Assembly (NCBI GenBank): GCA_900546885.1
Contig: UREN01000025.1
Location: 1-27,829 of the forward strand
Direction: 5' to 3'
From: an uncultured Oscillospiraceae bacterium
GTDB lineage: Bacteria; Bacillota; Clostridia; Oscillospirales; Ruminococcaceae
DNA length: 27,829 nt
Shown here: positions 8,573-16,881 of the stretch, one piece after another
Layout of the letters: each line of letters opens with the position of its first letter
Numbering within the stretch: position 1 is the stretch's first letter
Notes under the pieces: generated by a model
Databases searched by the model: none
Seen by the model: the letters and a program-made list of their open reading frames with translations, nothing else
Told to the model about the DNA's origin: nothing
Translations under genes and position numbers: made by a program

Positions 8573-10550
8573 ATGCCCTGTTTTTTGGGCCGCGGGCCTC
8601 GGCGCGCTGGTTCTCGCGGTATTCGTGGATAATATCCATCAGCCGCTGCTTTGTCTCTTTCAGCGAGGCGTCCCGCAGCTGGGCCCCCGCCATGGTGAGG
8701 TGCCCGCCGCCGCCAAGCTGCTCCATAATAACCTGCACGTTCACATCGCCCATGCTTCGGGCCGAAACATTGATGCCGTTGCCGGTATCCACCGCAACAA
8801 AGCTGGCGTCCACGCCGCTGATGCTCAAAAGATCGTTGGCCGCCTGCGGCACCACCACCATCATGTCGGCAGGCACATCATCTGAAACCGAGATGGCACA
8901 CCTCTCGTAAACCTGTGCGGCCGCCACCAGTTTTGCCTTGTGGGTATAGCTTTCCAGCGTGTCGCAAAACAGCTTTTTCACTTCCTGCGTCTGTGCGCCC
9001 ATGCGCCGCAGGTAGGCCGCCGCCTCAAAGGTGCGCACACCCGTGTGCAGCGCAAAATTGCGCGTGTCCAGCATAATGCCCGCCAAAAGCGCCTGCGCCT
9101 CCAGCGGCGTCATTTTATCCTCTTTTTCCCCGCCTGCATACTGCACAAGCTCTGTCACCAGCTCGGACGCGCTGGACGCGTACGGCTCGTGGTAGAAGAT
9201 GACGCTGTTGTCAATATAGCCCACGCCTTTGCGGTGGTGGTCTATCACCACCACATTTGCCGCCATCTCGTACAGCTGGGTCGATTCCAGCATCTGCGGC
9301 ATATGCACGTCCACAATAATCAGCAGCGTATCTTTTGTAATGGAATTTTCTGCCTGTTCCGGGCTGATAAAATCGTCCCCAAAACCCGCTTTTTCAAATT
9401 CCCGAATCAGGTTTGCCGCAAAGCTTTGGCGGCGGTTCACCACAATGCTGGCGGGCTTTTTGCACATTTTGCAAAAGCGAAGCATGCCCGCGGCCGCGCC
9501 GACACAATCCAGGTCTGAGCGCTTATGGCCCATGATGAACACGTCTTCACACTGTGCAATCAGGTCTTTCAGCGCGCTGGCAATGATGCGGCTTTTCACC
9601 TTCGAGCGCTTTTCCACGCTGCGCGAGACGCCGCCGTAAAAAGCAAAGCCGTCTTCGGTTTTGACGGCAGCCTGGTCGCCGCCGCGGCCCAAAGCCATAT
9701 CCAGCGCCTGCGCGGCCATATCCATGCCCTCGCGCAGCGTTTCGCCGCCGCGGCCCACACCGATGGAAAGCGTCACCGTGCCCTGCTCTTCCCCAATGGC
9801 GCGCACCGTATCCAGAATGGAAAAGCGCGCGGCAATCATCTGGCTGAGGTAGCGCTCTTCCACCACGGCCACATAGCGCGAGGCGGACGTGCGGCGCAAA
9901 AAGCCCGTGGCCTGGCCCACAAACTGCTCCAGCGCATAGTCCACCTCGCCCGCAATGCGCGCGCGGTCGGAGTCCTTCATCTCTTTAAGCACCTCGTCGT
10001 ATGTATCCACGGCGATGAGCAGCACCGCCGGGCGCGCAGCCAGGTATTCGTCCGCACGGTTTTTCAGCACCGTGTCGTCCACAAGATACGCCACAAACAG
10101 CGCCTCATCCGCCGAGGCACGGCTGCCATACACCGTCCACCGGCGCCCGCCAAAGCGCAGGGGCTGGCCCTCTTTTGCGGCGGCCTTTTTTTCGTCCAGC
10201 CCGGGCATCACCCGGCCCGCAGGCACAAGGCATGCATCGCCTCCGCCCAGCACGTCCTGCGAAAAGGCATCGTTATACCACACAATGCTGCCGCCCGACA
10301 CCACCACCACCGGCAGTGCCAGGCTGGCAAAGGTAGATTGCGCCTTTTCGCCGCTGCCGTGCAAAAGCTTTGCCATGCGCTTGCGCAGGGCATTCACATT
10401 CCAGAACAGCAAAAGCCCCATCACCGCCAGCACAGGCACCACTACCAGCAGCAGCATGGGCTTTACAGCCGCCAGCATGCCCGCCAGCACGGCGCACGCC
10501 ACGCCCAGCGTCAGAATGGTAAGGTCTACGGTCCAGATGCGTTTCTTCAA
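8571..10550 (-). CDS. gdpP: Membrane-bound c-di-AMP phosphodiesterase GdpP (DHH/DHHA1)
   Basis: This 659-residue protein matches GdpP, which hydrolyses cyclic di-AMP and so affects potassium and osmotic balance, cell wall and beta-lactam tolerance. Two TM helices lie at about 8-28 and 31-50, followed by a degenerate PAS-like segment and a GGDEF-like domain without the GGDEF motif, as is normal for GdpP. The DHH domain has GHKRSDLD (341-348), VDVH (413-416) and DHH (437-439). The C-terminal DHHA1 motif GGGGHLTMAG is intact, so all metal-binding residues look present. The start is a TTG at 10550 with GGGGAGGG 7 bases upstream. It lies 40 bases after RNase J and before rplI-dnaB. Confidence 0.93.
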   Translation of the reverse strand: MKKRIWTVDLTILTLGVACAVLAGMLAAVKPMLLLVVVPVLAVMGLLLFWNVNALRKRMAKLLHGSGEKAQSTFASLALPVVVVSGGSIVWYNDAFSQDVLGGGDACLVPAGRVMPGLDEKKAAAKEGQPLRFGGRRWTVYGSRASADEALFVAYLVDDTVLKNRADEYLAARPAVLLIAVDTYDEVLKEMKDSDRARIAGEVDYALEQFVGQATGFLRRTSASRYVAVVEERYLSQMIAARFSILDTVRAIGEEQGTVTLSIGVGRGGETLREGMDMAAQALDMALGRGGDQAAVKTEDGFAFYGGVSRSVEKRSKVKSRIIASALKDLIAQCEDVFIMGHKRSDLDCVGAAAGMLRFCKMCKKPASIVVNRRQSFAANLIREFEKAGFGDDFISPEQAENSITKDTLLIIVDVHMPQMLESTQLYEMAANVVVIDHHRKGVGYIDNSVIFYHEPYASSASELVTELVQYAGGEKEDKMTPLEAQALLAGIMLDTRNFALHTGVRTFEAAAYLRRMGAQTQEVKKLFCDTLESYTHKAKLVAAAQVYERCAISVSDDVPADMMVVVPQAANDLLSISGVDASFVAVDTGNGINVSARSMGDVNVQVIMEQLGGGGHLTMAGAQLRDASLKETKQRLMDIIHEYRENQRAEARGPKNRA

Positions 10551-10590
10551 TGTGCTTCCCTCCCCGGCGCCGCACACTGGCGGCGGGCCG

Positions 10591-12504
10591 TCACACTTCC
10601 AGAATGATGGGCAGAATCATGGGGCTGCGCTTGGTGCGCCGGTATAAATAAGAGGACACCGTCTCACGGATGCGTGTTTTTACGCTGGAAAAATCCCGCA
10701 TATCGCCCGGGGTAATCTTCTCCAGCGCCGCGCGCACCGTATCGCGTGCGCCGTCTATCAGTTCTTCCGATTCGCGCACATACACAAAACCGCGCGTCAC
10801 AAGCTCCGGCCCGGAAACCACGCGCCCGGAAATGGGCTCTACCGCGGCCACCACAATCACAAGGCCGTCCTCCGAGAGGTGCCGGCGGTCGCGCATCACC
10901 ACATTGCCCACGTCGCCCACGCCGAGGCCGTCCACCAGAACGGCGCCGGCCTGCACCGGCTCGCCCTCGCGGATGCCGTCTTTCGACAAAATGATGCAGC
11001 TGCCGTTTTCGCCAATATACACGTTTTGCTCGGGCACACCCACGGCAATGGCCGTCTGGGCGTGCTTTTTCAGGTGCTTGTATTCACCGTGCACCGGAAT
11101 GAAGAACTGGGGCTTTGCCAGCGTAAGCATCAGCTTCTGCTCTTCCTGGCAGGCGTGGCCCGAAACGTGCACATCGTACATGGATTCATAAATCACTTCC
11201 GCGCCCAGGCGCAGAAGGCCGTTAATCACCTTGGTTACCATCTTCTCGTTGCCCGGGATGGGGTTGGCAGAGATGATGATGAAATCACCCTCGCCCACGC
11301 GCACATTGCGGTGGCTGGCAGAAGACATGCGCGAAAGCGCGCTCAGCGGCTCGCCCTGGCTGCCCGTTGTCACCAGCACAATTTTTTCCGGCGGGTACTG
11401 GTTGATTTCTTCAATGTCAATCAGCACACCCTCCGGCGCGTGCAGGTAGCCCAGCTCCAGCGCCATCTGGGTGTTGTTCACCATGCTGCGGCCGCTGACG
11501 GCCACCTTGCGCCCGGCCGCCACGGCCAGGTCGATAATTTGCTGGATGCGGTAGACGTTCGAGGCGAACGTGGCAATGATGATGCGCTTTTTCTGCGCCC
11601 GCTGGAACAGCGTGGCAAAGCTTTGCCCCACTTTCAGCTCGGTGCTGGTGAAGCCCGGCCGCTCGGAGTTGGTGGAATCGGACAACAGCGCCAGCACGCC
11701 CTTCTTGCCATACTCCCCAATGGTGACAAGGTCTGTGGGGCCGCCGGAGATGGGCGTATAATCCACCTTGAAGTCGCCCGTCTGCAAAATGACGCCCGCC
11801 GGGCACTCGATGGCAAAGCCCACGGCGTCCGGAATGGAGTGGTTCACATGGATGGGCTCTACCGTAAAGCAGCCCAGGCGAATTTTCCGCTTCGGGGTTA
11901 TCTCAATCAGCTTTGTAGAGCGCAAAAGCCCGTGCTCTTCCAGCTTGTTCTTAATCAGGCCAATGGTGAGCCGTGTGGCGTAGATGGGCAGGTCTACCTT
12001 TTTCAAAAGGTACGGCAGCGCGCCGATGTGGTCCTCGTGGCCATGCGTAATCAGCACGCCCTTGATGTGCTCTTTGTTTTCCACCACATAGCTGAAATCC
12101 GGTATTACAAGGTCGATGCCATACATGTCGCTGTCTGGAAAGACGATGCCGCAGTCCACCAGAATCATGTCGCCCTGGCACTCATACAACGTGGTGTTTT
12201 TGCCCACTTCCCCCAGGCCGCCCAGGGGGATAATCTTCACCGGCACAGCGCTTTCCCCGCCGGGCGCGGGCCTGCGCCGCTGGGCATAGCCGCGCGGCAT
12301 GCGCCTGCCCGCGGCAGACTGCACCGCCGCGGCCACGGCTGCATCTGCCACCTGGCTTGCCCGCTTTGCCGTTTTCGCCCCCTCTGTGCGGCGCGAAGCG
12401 GCGGCAGGCTGGCCCTGCTGGTTTGGGCGCGCGCGGCGCTGGGGCGGCTTGCGCACAGGGGCCGGGGCCTTGCCTGCAGGGGCATTTTTCAGTTTTTCAT
12501 TCAT
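10591..12504 (-). CDS. rnj: Ribonuclease J
   Basis: This 637-residue metallo-beta-lactamase/beta-CASP enzyme has 5'-to-3' exonuclease and endonuclease activity and is central to mRNA decay and rRNA maturation in Firmicutes. The catalytic core begins at about residue 87 ([15 protein letters not shown]). The zinc motif HGHEDHIG lies at 154-161, with [12 protein letters not shown] and TGDFKVD further on. The beta-CASP domain contains [10 protein letters not shown] and [11 protein letters not shown], and the HGEYKHL segment follows. The ATG at 12504 has GGAGG 6 bases upstream. The first 85 or so residues are an Arg/Lys/Pro/Ala-rich extension absent from the Bacillus enzymes. The open frame continues upstream to 12888, but that is leader RNA. 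It heads the gdpP-rplI-dnaB transcript. Confidence 0.95.
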   Translation of the reverse strand: MNEKLKNAPAGKAPAPVRKPPQRRARPNQQGQPAAASRRTEGAKTAKRASQVADAAVAAAVQSAAGRRMPRGYAQRRRPAPGGESAVPVKIIPLGGLGEVGKNTTLYECQGDMILVDCGIVFPDSDMYGIDLVIPDFSYVVENKEHIKGVLITHGHEDHIGALPYLLKKVDLPIYATRLTIGLIKNKLEEHGLLRSTKLIEITPKRKIRLGCFTVEPIHVNHSIPDAVGFAIECPAGVILQTGDFKVDYTPISGGPTDLVTIGEYGKKGVLALLSDSTNSERPGFTSTELKVGQSFATLFQRAQKKRIIIATFASNVYRIQQIIDLAVAAGRKVAVSGRSMVNNTQMALELGYLHAPEGVLIDIEEINQYPPEKIVLVTTGSQGEPLSALSRMSSASHRNVRVGEGDFIIISANPIPGNEKMVTKVINGLLRLGAEVIYESMYDVHVSGHACQEEQKLMLTLAKPQFFIPVHGEYKHLKKHAQTAIAVGVPEQNVYIGENGSCIILSKDGIREGEPVQAGAVLVDGLGVGDVGNVVMRDRRHLSEDGLVIVVAAVEPISGRVVSGPELVTRGFVYVRESEELIDGARDTVRAALEKITPGDMRDFSSVKTRIRETVSSYLYRRTKRSPMILPIILEV

Positions 12505-12877
12505 ATTTTTCCTCCATGTTCCGCACCCTGCGCGCCATACGCGCCGCCCGCCTTTGCCCCGCGGGCACAAAACGGCGGCGCCCGGAAAACGTGTTTGCAA
12601 AAGAAAACACGCTCTGGCCCCGCATGGCTTCCCTGCGCCGTAGCTTCGGCTGGGCCCGCCATGCGGCCGGGGTGCTGCAAATTGATGTACTGCTTTGTAT
12701 CTTGTCCTTGAAAAATTTCTTTCCCCCTGCAGGAAACGGCGCTTTGGCCGAACGCCCGAAGCCGTTCCGCCCCTTGCAATGGGGGATAAAAACAAACGCC
12801 CCGCCGGCCTGCGTGCAAAGAAACCAGCGGCATTTCTCCGCAAGGCCCGGCACAGGGTTATTCCGAACAAACTACTT
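12505..12877 (-). promoter_or_regulatory. Long structured 5' leader of the RNase J transcript
   Basis: About 370 bases separate the promoter start point (about 12877) from the RNase J ATG, with no convincing small gene. Three hairpins can be drawn. The first is 12735-12766, closed by AACGGC/GCCGTT. The second is 12621-12665, with CGCATGGC/GCCATGCG (8 bp) enclosing GCCG/CGGC. The third is 12590-12611, with CGTGTTT/AAACACG. None has a T tract, so they are not terminators. Control of RNase J synthesis through this leader is an inference. Confidence 0.5.
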
Positions 12878-12883
12878 GGCACA

Positions 12884-12912
12884 AGCATACGCTGTTTTGG
12901 CTATGCTGTCAA
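12884..12912 (-). promoter_or_regulatory. Promoter of the RNase J operon
   Basis: On the minus strand a perfect TTGACA (12912-12907) and TATGCT (12889-12884) are separated by exactly 17 bases. It diverges from the rnhA promoter. Confidence 0.82.
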
Positions 12913-13047
12913 GTTTTCCACCCTTGTTTTGGCAGTATTGGCTAAAAAAGAATGGGTTAGACAGGCCGCTTTCCCGCTTGTTGACAGGCCGCAGGCGCTG
13001 CCCGCAGCTTTCGGCATGCCCGGGCGCCCTTGCGGGCCGCGGGCCGC

Positions 13048-13076
13048 TTTACAGCGCGGCCGCGTTCCTTTATAAT
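13048..13076 (+). promoter_or_regulatory. Promoter of rnhA-mnmA
   Basis: TTTACA (13048-13053) and a perfect TATAAT (13071-13076) are separated by 17 bases. The leader to rnhA is about 50 bases. Confidence 0.82.
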
Positions 13077-13133
13077 GGGGAAGAATGCAGCGGCGCCACG
13101 GCGCGCTGCCCTGCCATGATAAGGAGCATATGC

Positions 13134-13571
13134 ATGAAACAAATCAATATTTACACTGACGGCGCCTGTTCCGGCAACCCCGGCCCGGGCGGCTGGGGCG
13201 CCATTTTGGAATATAAGGGCACACGAAAAGAGCTTTCGGGCGGGGAGGCAAGCACCACAAACAACCGCATGGAGCTGACAGCCCTTATCCGCGCGCTGGA
13301 GGCCTTGAAAGAACCGTGTGACATCACCCTGTGCAGTGATTCCAAATATGTCATAGACGGCCTTTCCAAGGGCTGGGCCAAAAGCTGGCAGAAGCGCGGG
13401 TGGGTAAAGGCAGACAAAAAGCCCGCCCTGAACAGCGACCTGTGGGCGCAGCTGCTGGCCTTGTGCGAGGGGCACACCTTTCACTACCACTGGGTAAAGG
13501 GCCACGCAGGCCACAAGGAGAACGAGCGCTGTGACGCCATGGCCGTAGCCGAGGCCGCCAAATTCAAATAA
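13134..13571 (+). CDS. rnhA: Ribonuclease HI
   Basis: This 145-residue single-domain RNase HI cuts the RNA strand of RNA-DNA hybrids. The first catalytic Asp lies in [16 protein letters not shown] (D9), the Glu in [11 protein letters not shown] (E47), the second Asp in LCSDSKYV (D69) and the last Asp in ENERCDAMA near the C-terminus. The basic [17 protein letters not shown] segment is the substrate-binding handle found in Escherichia coli-type enzymes. The ATG at 13134 has AAGGAG 7 bases upstream; another ATG at 13130 is out of frame. mnmA follows at 35 bases, probably on the same transcript. Confidence 0.97.
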   Translation: MKQINIYTDGACSGNPGPGGWGAILEYKGTRKELSGGEASTTNNRMELTALIRALEALKEPCDITLCSDSKYVIDGLSKGWAKSWQKRGWVKADKKPALNSDLWAQLLALCEGHTFHYHWVKGHAGHKENERCDAMAVAEAAKFK

Positions 13572-13606
13572 CAGCGCATCCATTGAAAAAGAGGTGTTTT
13601 GTTTTT

Positions 13607-14695
13607 ATGAGCGGTGAATTCAGCGCCGCACCGGGCTTTTCCACCTTTGAAAAGCAGGACAGCGTGCTGCTGGCGCTGTCCGGCGGGGTGGATTCCGCCG
13701 TGACGGCACACATTCTTCGCCAGCAGGGGTTTTCCGTGCAGGGGCTTTTCATTCTGTTTTCGAGCGCACATGAGGCTGCGCTGGAAAAGGCGCGGCAGGC
13801 CGCAAAAGAGCTTGCCATCCCCTTCCACGTGGCAGACGCGCGCGAGGCGTTTGAGCGCGCTGTGGTGCAGCCCTTTTGCCAGGCATACTGCGCCGGGCGC
13901 ACGCCCAGCCCCTGCGTAGCGTGCAACCCCCTTGTCAAATTTCGCACGCTGGCAGACACGGCCACGCGCCTTGGCATCCCCTACCTTGCCAGCGGGCACT
14001 ATGCCCGCGTGGTGCAGCAGGGCAGCGCGTTCCATATTGCAAGGGCCCAAAGCGCCGCGCGCGACCAAAGCTATATGCTGTATGCCCTTGGGCAGGATAT
14101 TCTCTCGCGCCTGTGCCTGCCGCTGGGCGAATTTGAAAAAGAGGATATCCGCGCCATGGCCGCCAGCTATGGCCTTTCCAGCGCCGAAGCGCCGGACAGC
14201 CAGGAGATCTGCTTTATTCCGGACGGCGACTATGCCGCATTTATTGCGGCGCGCGGCCTTGCCGACACCCCGGGGCATTTTTTTGGCCCCGCCGGGGAGG
14301 ACCTTGGCCCCCACAGGGGCGTTTCGCACTACACGGTGGGCCAGCGCAAAGGCCTTGGCATTGCCTATGGCCAGCCCGTGTTTGTGCGGCGCATTCTGCC
14401 AAACGGCGATATTCAGCTGGCCACTGCGGGCGGCGAAGAATATGCAGGCATCACCGTGGCGCAGCCCTTTTCTGCCAGCGGCACACCGTTTGCTGCCGGC
14501 CAGAGGTTCTGCTGCAAGGTGCGCAGCCGTGCCGCAGCGGTGCCCTGTACGGTAGTGCAGGCGGGCGGGCCGCTGCTTACCCTGCGTTTCGATTCACCCG
14601 TGCGCGCCCCGGCCCCCGGCCAGGCCGCTGTGTTTTACGACGGCGACGTGGTGCTGGGCGGCGGCATCATCGGCGACATGCTGGCACAGGTGTAA
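13607..14695 (+). CDS. mnmA: tRNA-specific 2-thiouridylase MnmA
   Basis: This 362-residue enzyme thiolates U34 in the wobble position of tRNA-Lys, -Glu and -Gln, using ATP and a persulfide donor. The PP-loop SGGVDS lies at 25-30. The nucleophilic Cys is in GRTPSPCVACN (C103) and the persulfide-forming Cys in SQEICFIPDGD (C202). The loop between the PP-loop strand and the GRTP motif is shorter than in E. coli MnmA and lacks the usual Asp-rich stretch. The C-terminal beta-barrel domain begins at about 285. The ATG at 13607 has AAAGAGGTG upstream at about 10 bases. It follows rnhA and ends at a strong terminator. Confidence 0.94.
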   Translation: MSGEFSAAPGFSTFEKQDSVLLALSGGVDSAVTAHILRQQGFSVQGLFILFSSAHEAALEKARQAAKELAIPFHVADAREAFERAVVQPFCQAYCAGRTPSPCVACNPLVKFRTLADTATRLGIPYLASGHYARVVQQGSAFHIARAQSAARDQSYMLYALGQDILSRLCLPLGEFEKEDIRAMAASYGLSSAEAPDSQEICFIPDGDYAAFIAARGLADTPGHFFGPAGEDLGPHRGVSHYTVGQRKGLGIAYGQPVFVRRILPNGDIQLATAGGEEYAGITVAQPFSASGTPFAAGQRFCCKVRSRAAAVPCTVVQAGGPLLTLRFDSPVRAPAPGQAAVFYDGDVVLGGGIIGDMLAQV

Positions 14696-14737
14696 GCTGC
14701 TTCGGCTTTGCAAGCAAAGAAAATTTCCGCACACTGG

Positions 14738-14788
14738 CGCGCCGGGCGCACAGCACAAACATGCTGTGCGCCCGGCGCGTTGTTTTTT
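14738..14788 (+). terminator. Intrinsic terminator of rnhA-mnmA
   Basis: A perfect 18-bp stem (14738-14755 with 14762-14779) and loop CAAACA are followed by TTG and six T. It lies between mnmA and the convergent DUF4349 gene. There is no T tract in the other direction. Confidence 0.93.
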
Positions 14789-14795
14789 CGCAGGG

Positions 14796-15773
14796 TTATG
14801 CGCCGTGCGGCGGCTCTGTGCCCTGTTCTGTTTTCTTCGGCTCTGGCGGGGCGGCAGGCGGCGTGCCCTCCGGCCTGTTTTGTGCCGCCGGGCCCGGTGC
14901 GCGGGGCTTTTTGTGCCTGCGGCGCAGCAGCGTGCGCCCGGCCGCCCACACAGCGCCGCCCACAACAGCCAGCACCAGCAGGGTGGGCAGCACAGCCGCA
15001 AGGCCCACAGCCAGGCTCTGCACGCCCTGGCCCAGGCCGTACCAGCCCGAGCGGAACGCCGCGCCCAGGCGCGAGGCAAAGCTTTGCGGGTTTTCCGTCA
15101 CACGGCGCACCTCATGCACAGTCACCTGCACGGTAGAATAGGCGATTTGATCGTCATAAGTGCGTTTTTGCGCCGTATAGCTCTCAATTTCATATTGCAC
15201 ATCCGCCAGCTCGCGCTGCACAGCAAGCAGGGTTTCCACGTCCTGTGCCTGTGCCAGCATGGCATTCAGGCTTTCGCGCTGTGCCTCCAGGCTGGCAAGA
15301 CGCGCCTCTACATCCACATACTGCGCGGTCACATCCTGCACGCTCTCGCTTTTCTGCGTCACGTTGCCGGCGCCGTCCGCCGCGGCCAGAAAGGTGCTGT
15401 ACTGCTCTGCCGGGATGCGGAACTCGTAATGGGCATAGCGCGAGCCGCTGTCTGCCTCGCCCTCCAGGTAAGTAGAGGACACATACCCGCCCGCTTGCTC
15501 TGCCGCTTCGCGCAGCGCCGTCAGGGTTGCGTCAAAATCCAGCGCCTCCACGGTGAGCTCGGCGTTCATAATAAGCTTGCGGCCATCCTGTGGCAGCTGC
15601 AGCGCCGTGGTGCCGCCCGCTTCCAGCGTGCTTGCCTGTGCGCTGTCTTCCTGCGCCGCAGCAGTGCCGGTGCTGGCCGCCGTGCTCTGGCTGGCGCCGC
15701 AGGCCGCCAGCGCCAGGCAAAGCCCCAGCAGGGCGCAAAGTGCAGCACAGCGCTTCCATTTTATCCGTTTCAT
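14796..15773 (-). CDS. DUF4349 domain lipoprotein
   Basis: This 325-residue protein resembles DUF4349 envelope proteins of unknown function. A lipoprotein signal is clear: positively charged KRIKWKR, a hydrophobic stretch at 10-24 and the lipobox LAAC with the lipidated Cys at 25. A low-complexity Ser/Thr/Ala linker follows, then the conserved RKLIMNAELTVE strand and VSSTYLEGEADSGSRYAH. A predicted coiled coil (about 150-205, SLEAQRESLNAMLAQAQDVE) follows, and near the C-terminus a TM helix (about 265-285) with a basic RRRHKK tail facing the cytoplasm. Of two close ATGs, the second (15773) sits 8 bases from GGAGG; the first is too close. The nearest upstream gene is separated by a terminator. 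Confidence 0.85.
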   Translation of the reverse strand: MKRIKWKRCAALCALLGLCLALAACGASQSTAASTGTAAAQEDSAQASTLEAGGTTALQLPQDGRKLIMNAELTVEALDFDATLTALREAAEQAGGYVSSTYLEGEADSGSRYAHYEFRIPAEQYSTFLAAADGAGNVTQKSESVQDVTAQYVDVEARLASLEAQRESLNAMLAQAQDVETLLAVQRELADVQYEIESYTAQKRTYDDQIAYSTVQVTVHEVRRVTENPQSFASRLGAAFRSGWYGLGQGVQSLAVGLAAVLPTLLVLAVVGGAVWAAGRTLLRRRHKKPRAPGPAAQNRPEGTPPAAPPEPKKTEQGTEPPHGA

Positions 15774-15872
15774 CCTCATACCCTCCCTTTTGGCCCGGCG
15801 CGCATGCCGCACAGGCTTTTCTCTTCACCTGATAACACGGCACCGGGCAGGCATTTGTTGCACCTGGCCCAC

Positions 15873-15914
15873 AAAAAAATGGCGTGCCCCGCACAGTTTT
15901 GCGGGGACGGCACA
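15873..15914 (-). terminator. Intrinsic terminator of the DUF1508 gene
   Basis: On the minus strand CCCCGC/GCGGGG with an eight-base loop, extended by GTG/CAC across a bulge, is followed by GCCA and seven T. Confidence 0.7.
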
Positions 15915-15996
15915 AAAAACGGGCCCCAAAATGCGCGGCTGTCAGGCACACGCCCTTCGGGGCCCACAAAGTATGCAGCCAGCCACCGCGCAGTTC

Positions 15997-16377
15997 TCAG
16001 CGGGAAAACGCCGGTTCTATGACAAGCGCGTTCACTGCATTTTTCCGCACGCTGGAAATGCCGTGCTCGCACGAGGCCTTGGCCGTGTACCCCTCGCTTG
16101 CAAGCACAATTTCACCGTTCGGCGCTTTCAGGCGGAAACGGAACTGCCCCGCCTCGTCCCGATATACTTCGAATTTGGGGTTTTCCGCACTTTTCACAAG
16201 GGCCACAGTCATATCTACCAGTGCGGCAGAAGGCGCGTTTTTCTGCACGCTGGCAATGCCGGTGCGGCACGCAGCCAGCGAGGTGTAGATTTCCGAAGTG
16301 CCGATGGTCTCCCCGTTTCCCGCTTTCAGATGAAACAGATATCCGGTATCCGTCTTATACACTACGAATTTACCCAT
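15997..16377 (-). CDS. YegP-like protein with two DUF1508 repeats
   Basis: This 126-residue protein consists of two tandem DUF1508 units. The first is at about 4-49 (FVVYKTDTGYLFHLKAGNGE, then SLAACRTGIASVQKNA). The second is at about 69-114 (FEVYRDEAGQFRFRLKAPNG, then AKASCEHGISSVRKNA). Each has the family pattern of a Phe/Tyr-rich beta strand, a K-A-x-N-G-E turn and a helix with GI-x-SV-x-KNA. The biochemical function of the family is unknown. The ATG at 16377 has AAGGGGG 9 bases upstream and a consensus promoter about 55 bases further up. It forms a one-gene unit with a terminator. Confidence 0.9.
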   Translation of the reverse strand: MGKFVVYKTDTGYLFHLKAGNGETIGTSEIYTSLAACRTGIASVQKNAPSAALVDMTVALVKSAENPKFEVYRDEAGQFRFRLKAPNGEIVLASEGYTAKASCEHGISSVRKNAVNALVIEPAFSR

Positions 16378-16437
16378 AGCACTGGGCCCCCTTCACACAG
16401 TTGAGCGGGGCAGACGCCGCCGCCTCTTCTTGTTTCC

Positions 16438-16466
16438 ATTATAGTGCCTCTATAACGAAAAATCAA
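16438..16466 (-). promoter_or_regulatory. Promoter of the DUF1508 gene
   Basis: On the minus strand TTGATT (16466-16461) and a perfect TATAAT (16443-16438) are separated by exactly 17 bases, in an AT-rich island. Confidence 0.85.
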
Positions 16467-16542
16467 TTATTTTGTTGGTTATTTCTGTTTAATTTGTTTA
16501 ACTCTATTTCAAAAGCCCCTTTCATCTTCCCACAAACAGTGT

Positions 16543-16568
16543 GCCGCATGCAAGATTTTCCATGCGGC
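16543..16568 (+). repeat. Perfect inverted repeat upstream of the candidate small gene
   Basis: GCCGCATG and CATGCGGC form an 8-bp stem with a ten-base loop, about 50 bases before the small gene's ATG. No T tract follows, so it is more likely an operator or a leader hairpin than a terminator. Confidence 0.4.
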
Positions 16569-16617
16569 ATAAATGGTGCGCAAGCGGGCACCTTATCCAT
16601 GCGAGGAGGGCACACCC

Positions 16618-16803
16618 ATGCATTTTCCGCACAGAAAAAACATGCATCGCTTTTCGCAGCTTGCAAAGGGGCAAATTCGCCCCGACGCACACAAGGCGCA
16701 CGAGCCGCAGGAGGCACCAGGCTTCGGCGGCGCAAAGAACATGCGCCTTTCCGGCGAAGAAAAAGAAAGCTATGCGCACTTTGGTGGGCAGAAACCGATC
16801 TGA
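16618..16803 (+). CDS. Candidate small protein, 61 residues, unknown
   Basis: I do not recognise this frame. The ATG at 16618 has an excellent ribosome site, GAGGAGGG, about 7 bases upstream. The frame is followed at 41 bases by a terminator. The product is hydrophilic, rich in His, Lys and Gly, and has no membrane segment. It starts MHFPHRKNMHRFSQLAKGQ and ends with GEEKESYAHFGGQKPI. Codon use looks like that of neighbouring genes. GGGGC/GCCCC inside the frame can form a small hairpin. No clear promoter is seen in the AT-rich stretch before it. Other frames here are also open, so coding is likely but not certain. Confidence 0.45.
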   Translation: MHFPHRKNMHRFSQLAKGQIRPDAHKAHEPQEAPGFGGAKNMRLSGEEKESYAHFGGQKPI

Positions 16804-16844
16804 ACGCACACAGCGCACAGCTTCCCCTCCCCGCTTATGCAAAA

Positions 16845-16881
16845 GGGACGCGCCCACCGGGCGCGCCCCTTCTTTTTTATT
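16845..16881. terminator. Bidirectional terminator between the small gene and the GH3 gene
   Basis: GGGACGCGCCC and GGGCGCGCCCC pair with one A-C mismatch around the loop ACC. TTCTTTTTT follows on the plus strand and TTTT on the minus strand. The GH3 stop codon lies inside the T tract. Confidence 0.75.

Noticed and set aside
12505..12888. Upstream extension of the RNase J frame by 128 codons
   Set aside because: It would start at the transcription start itself, has no ribosome site and no similarity to RNase J. The ATG at 12504 has a perfect site.
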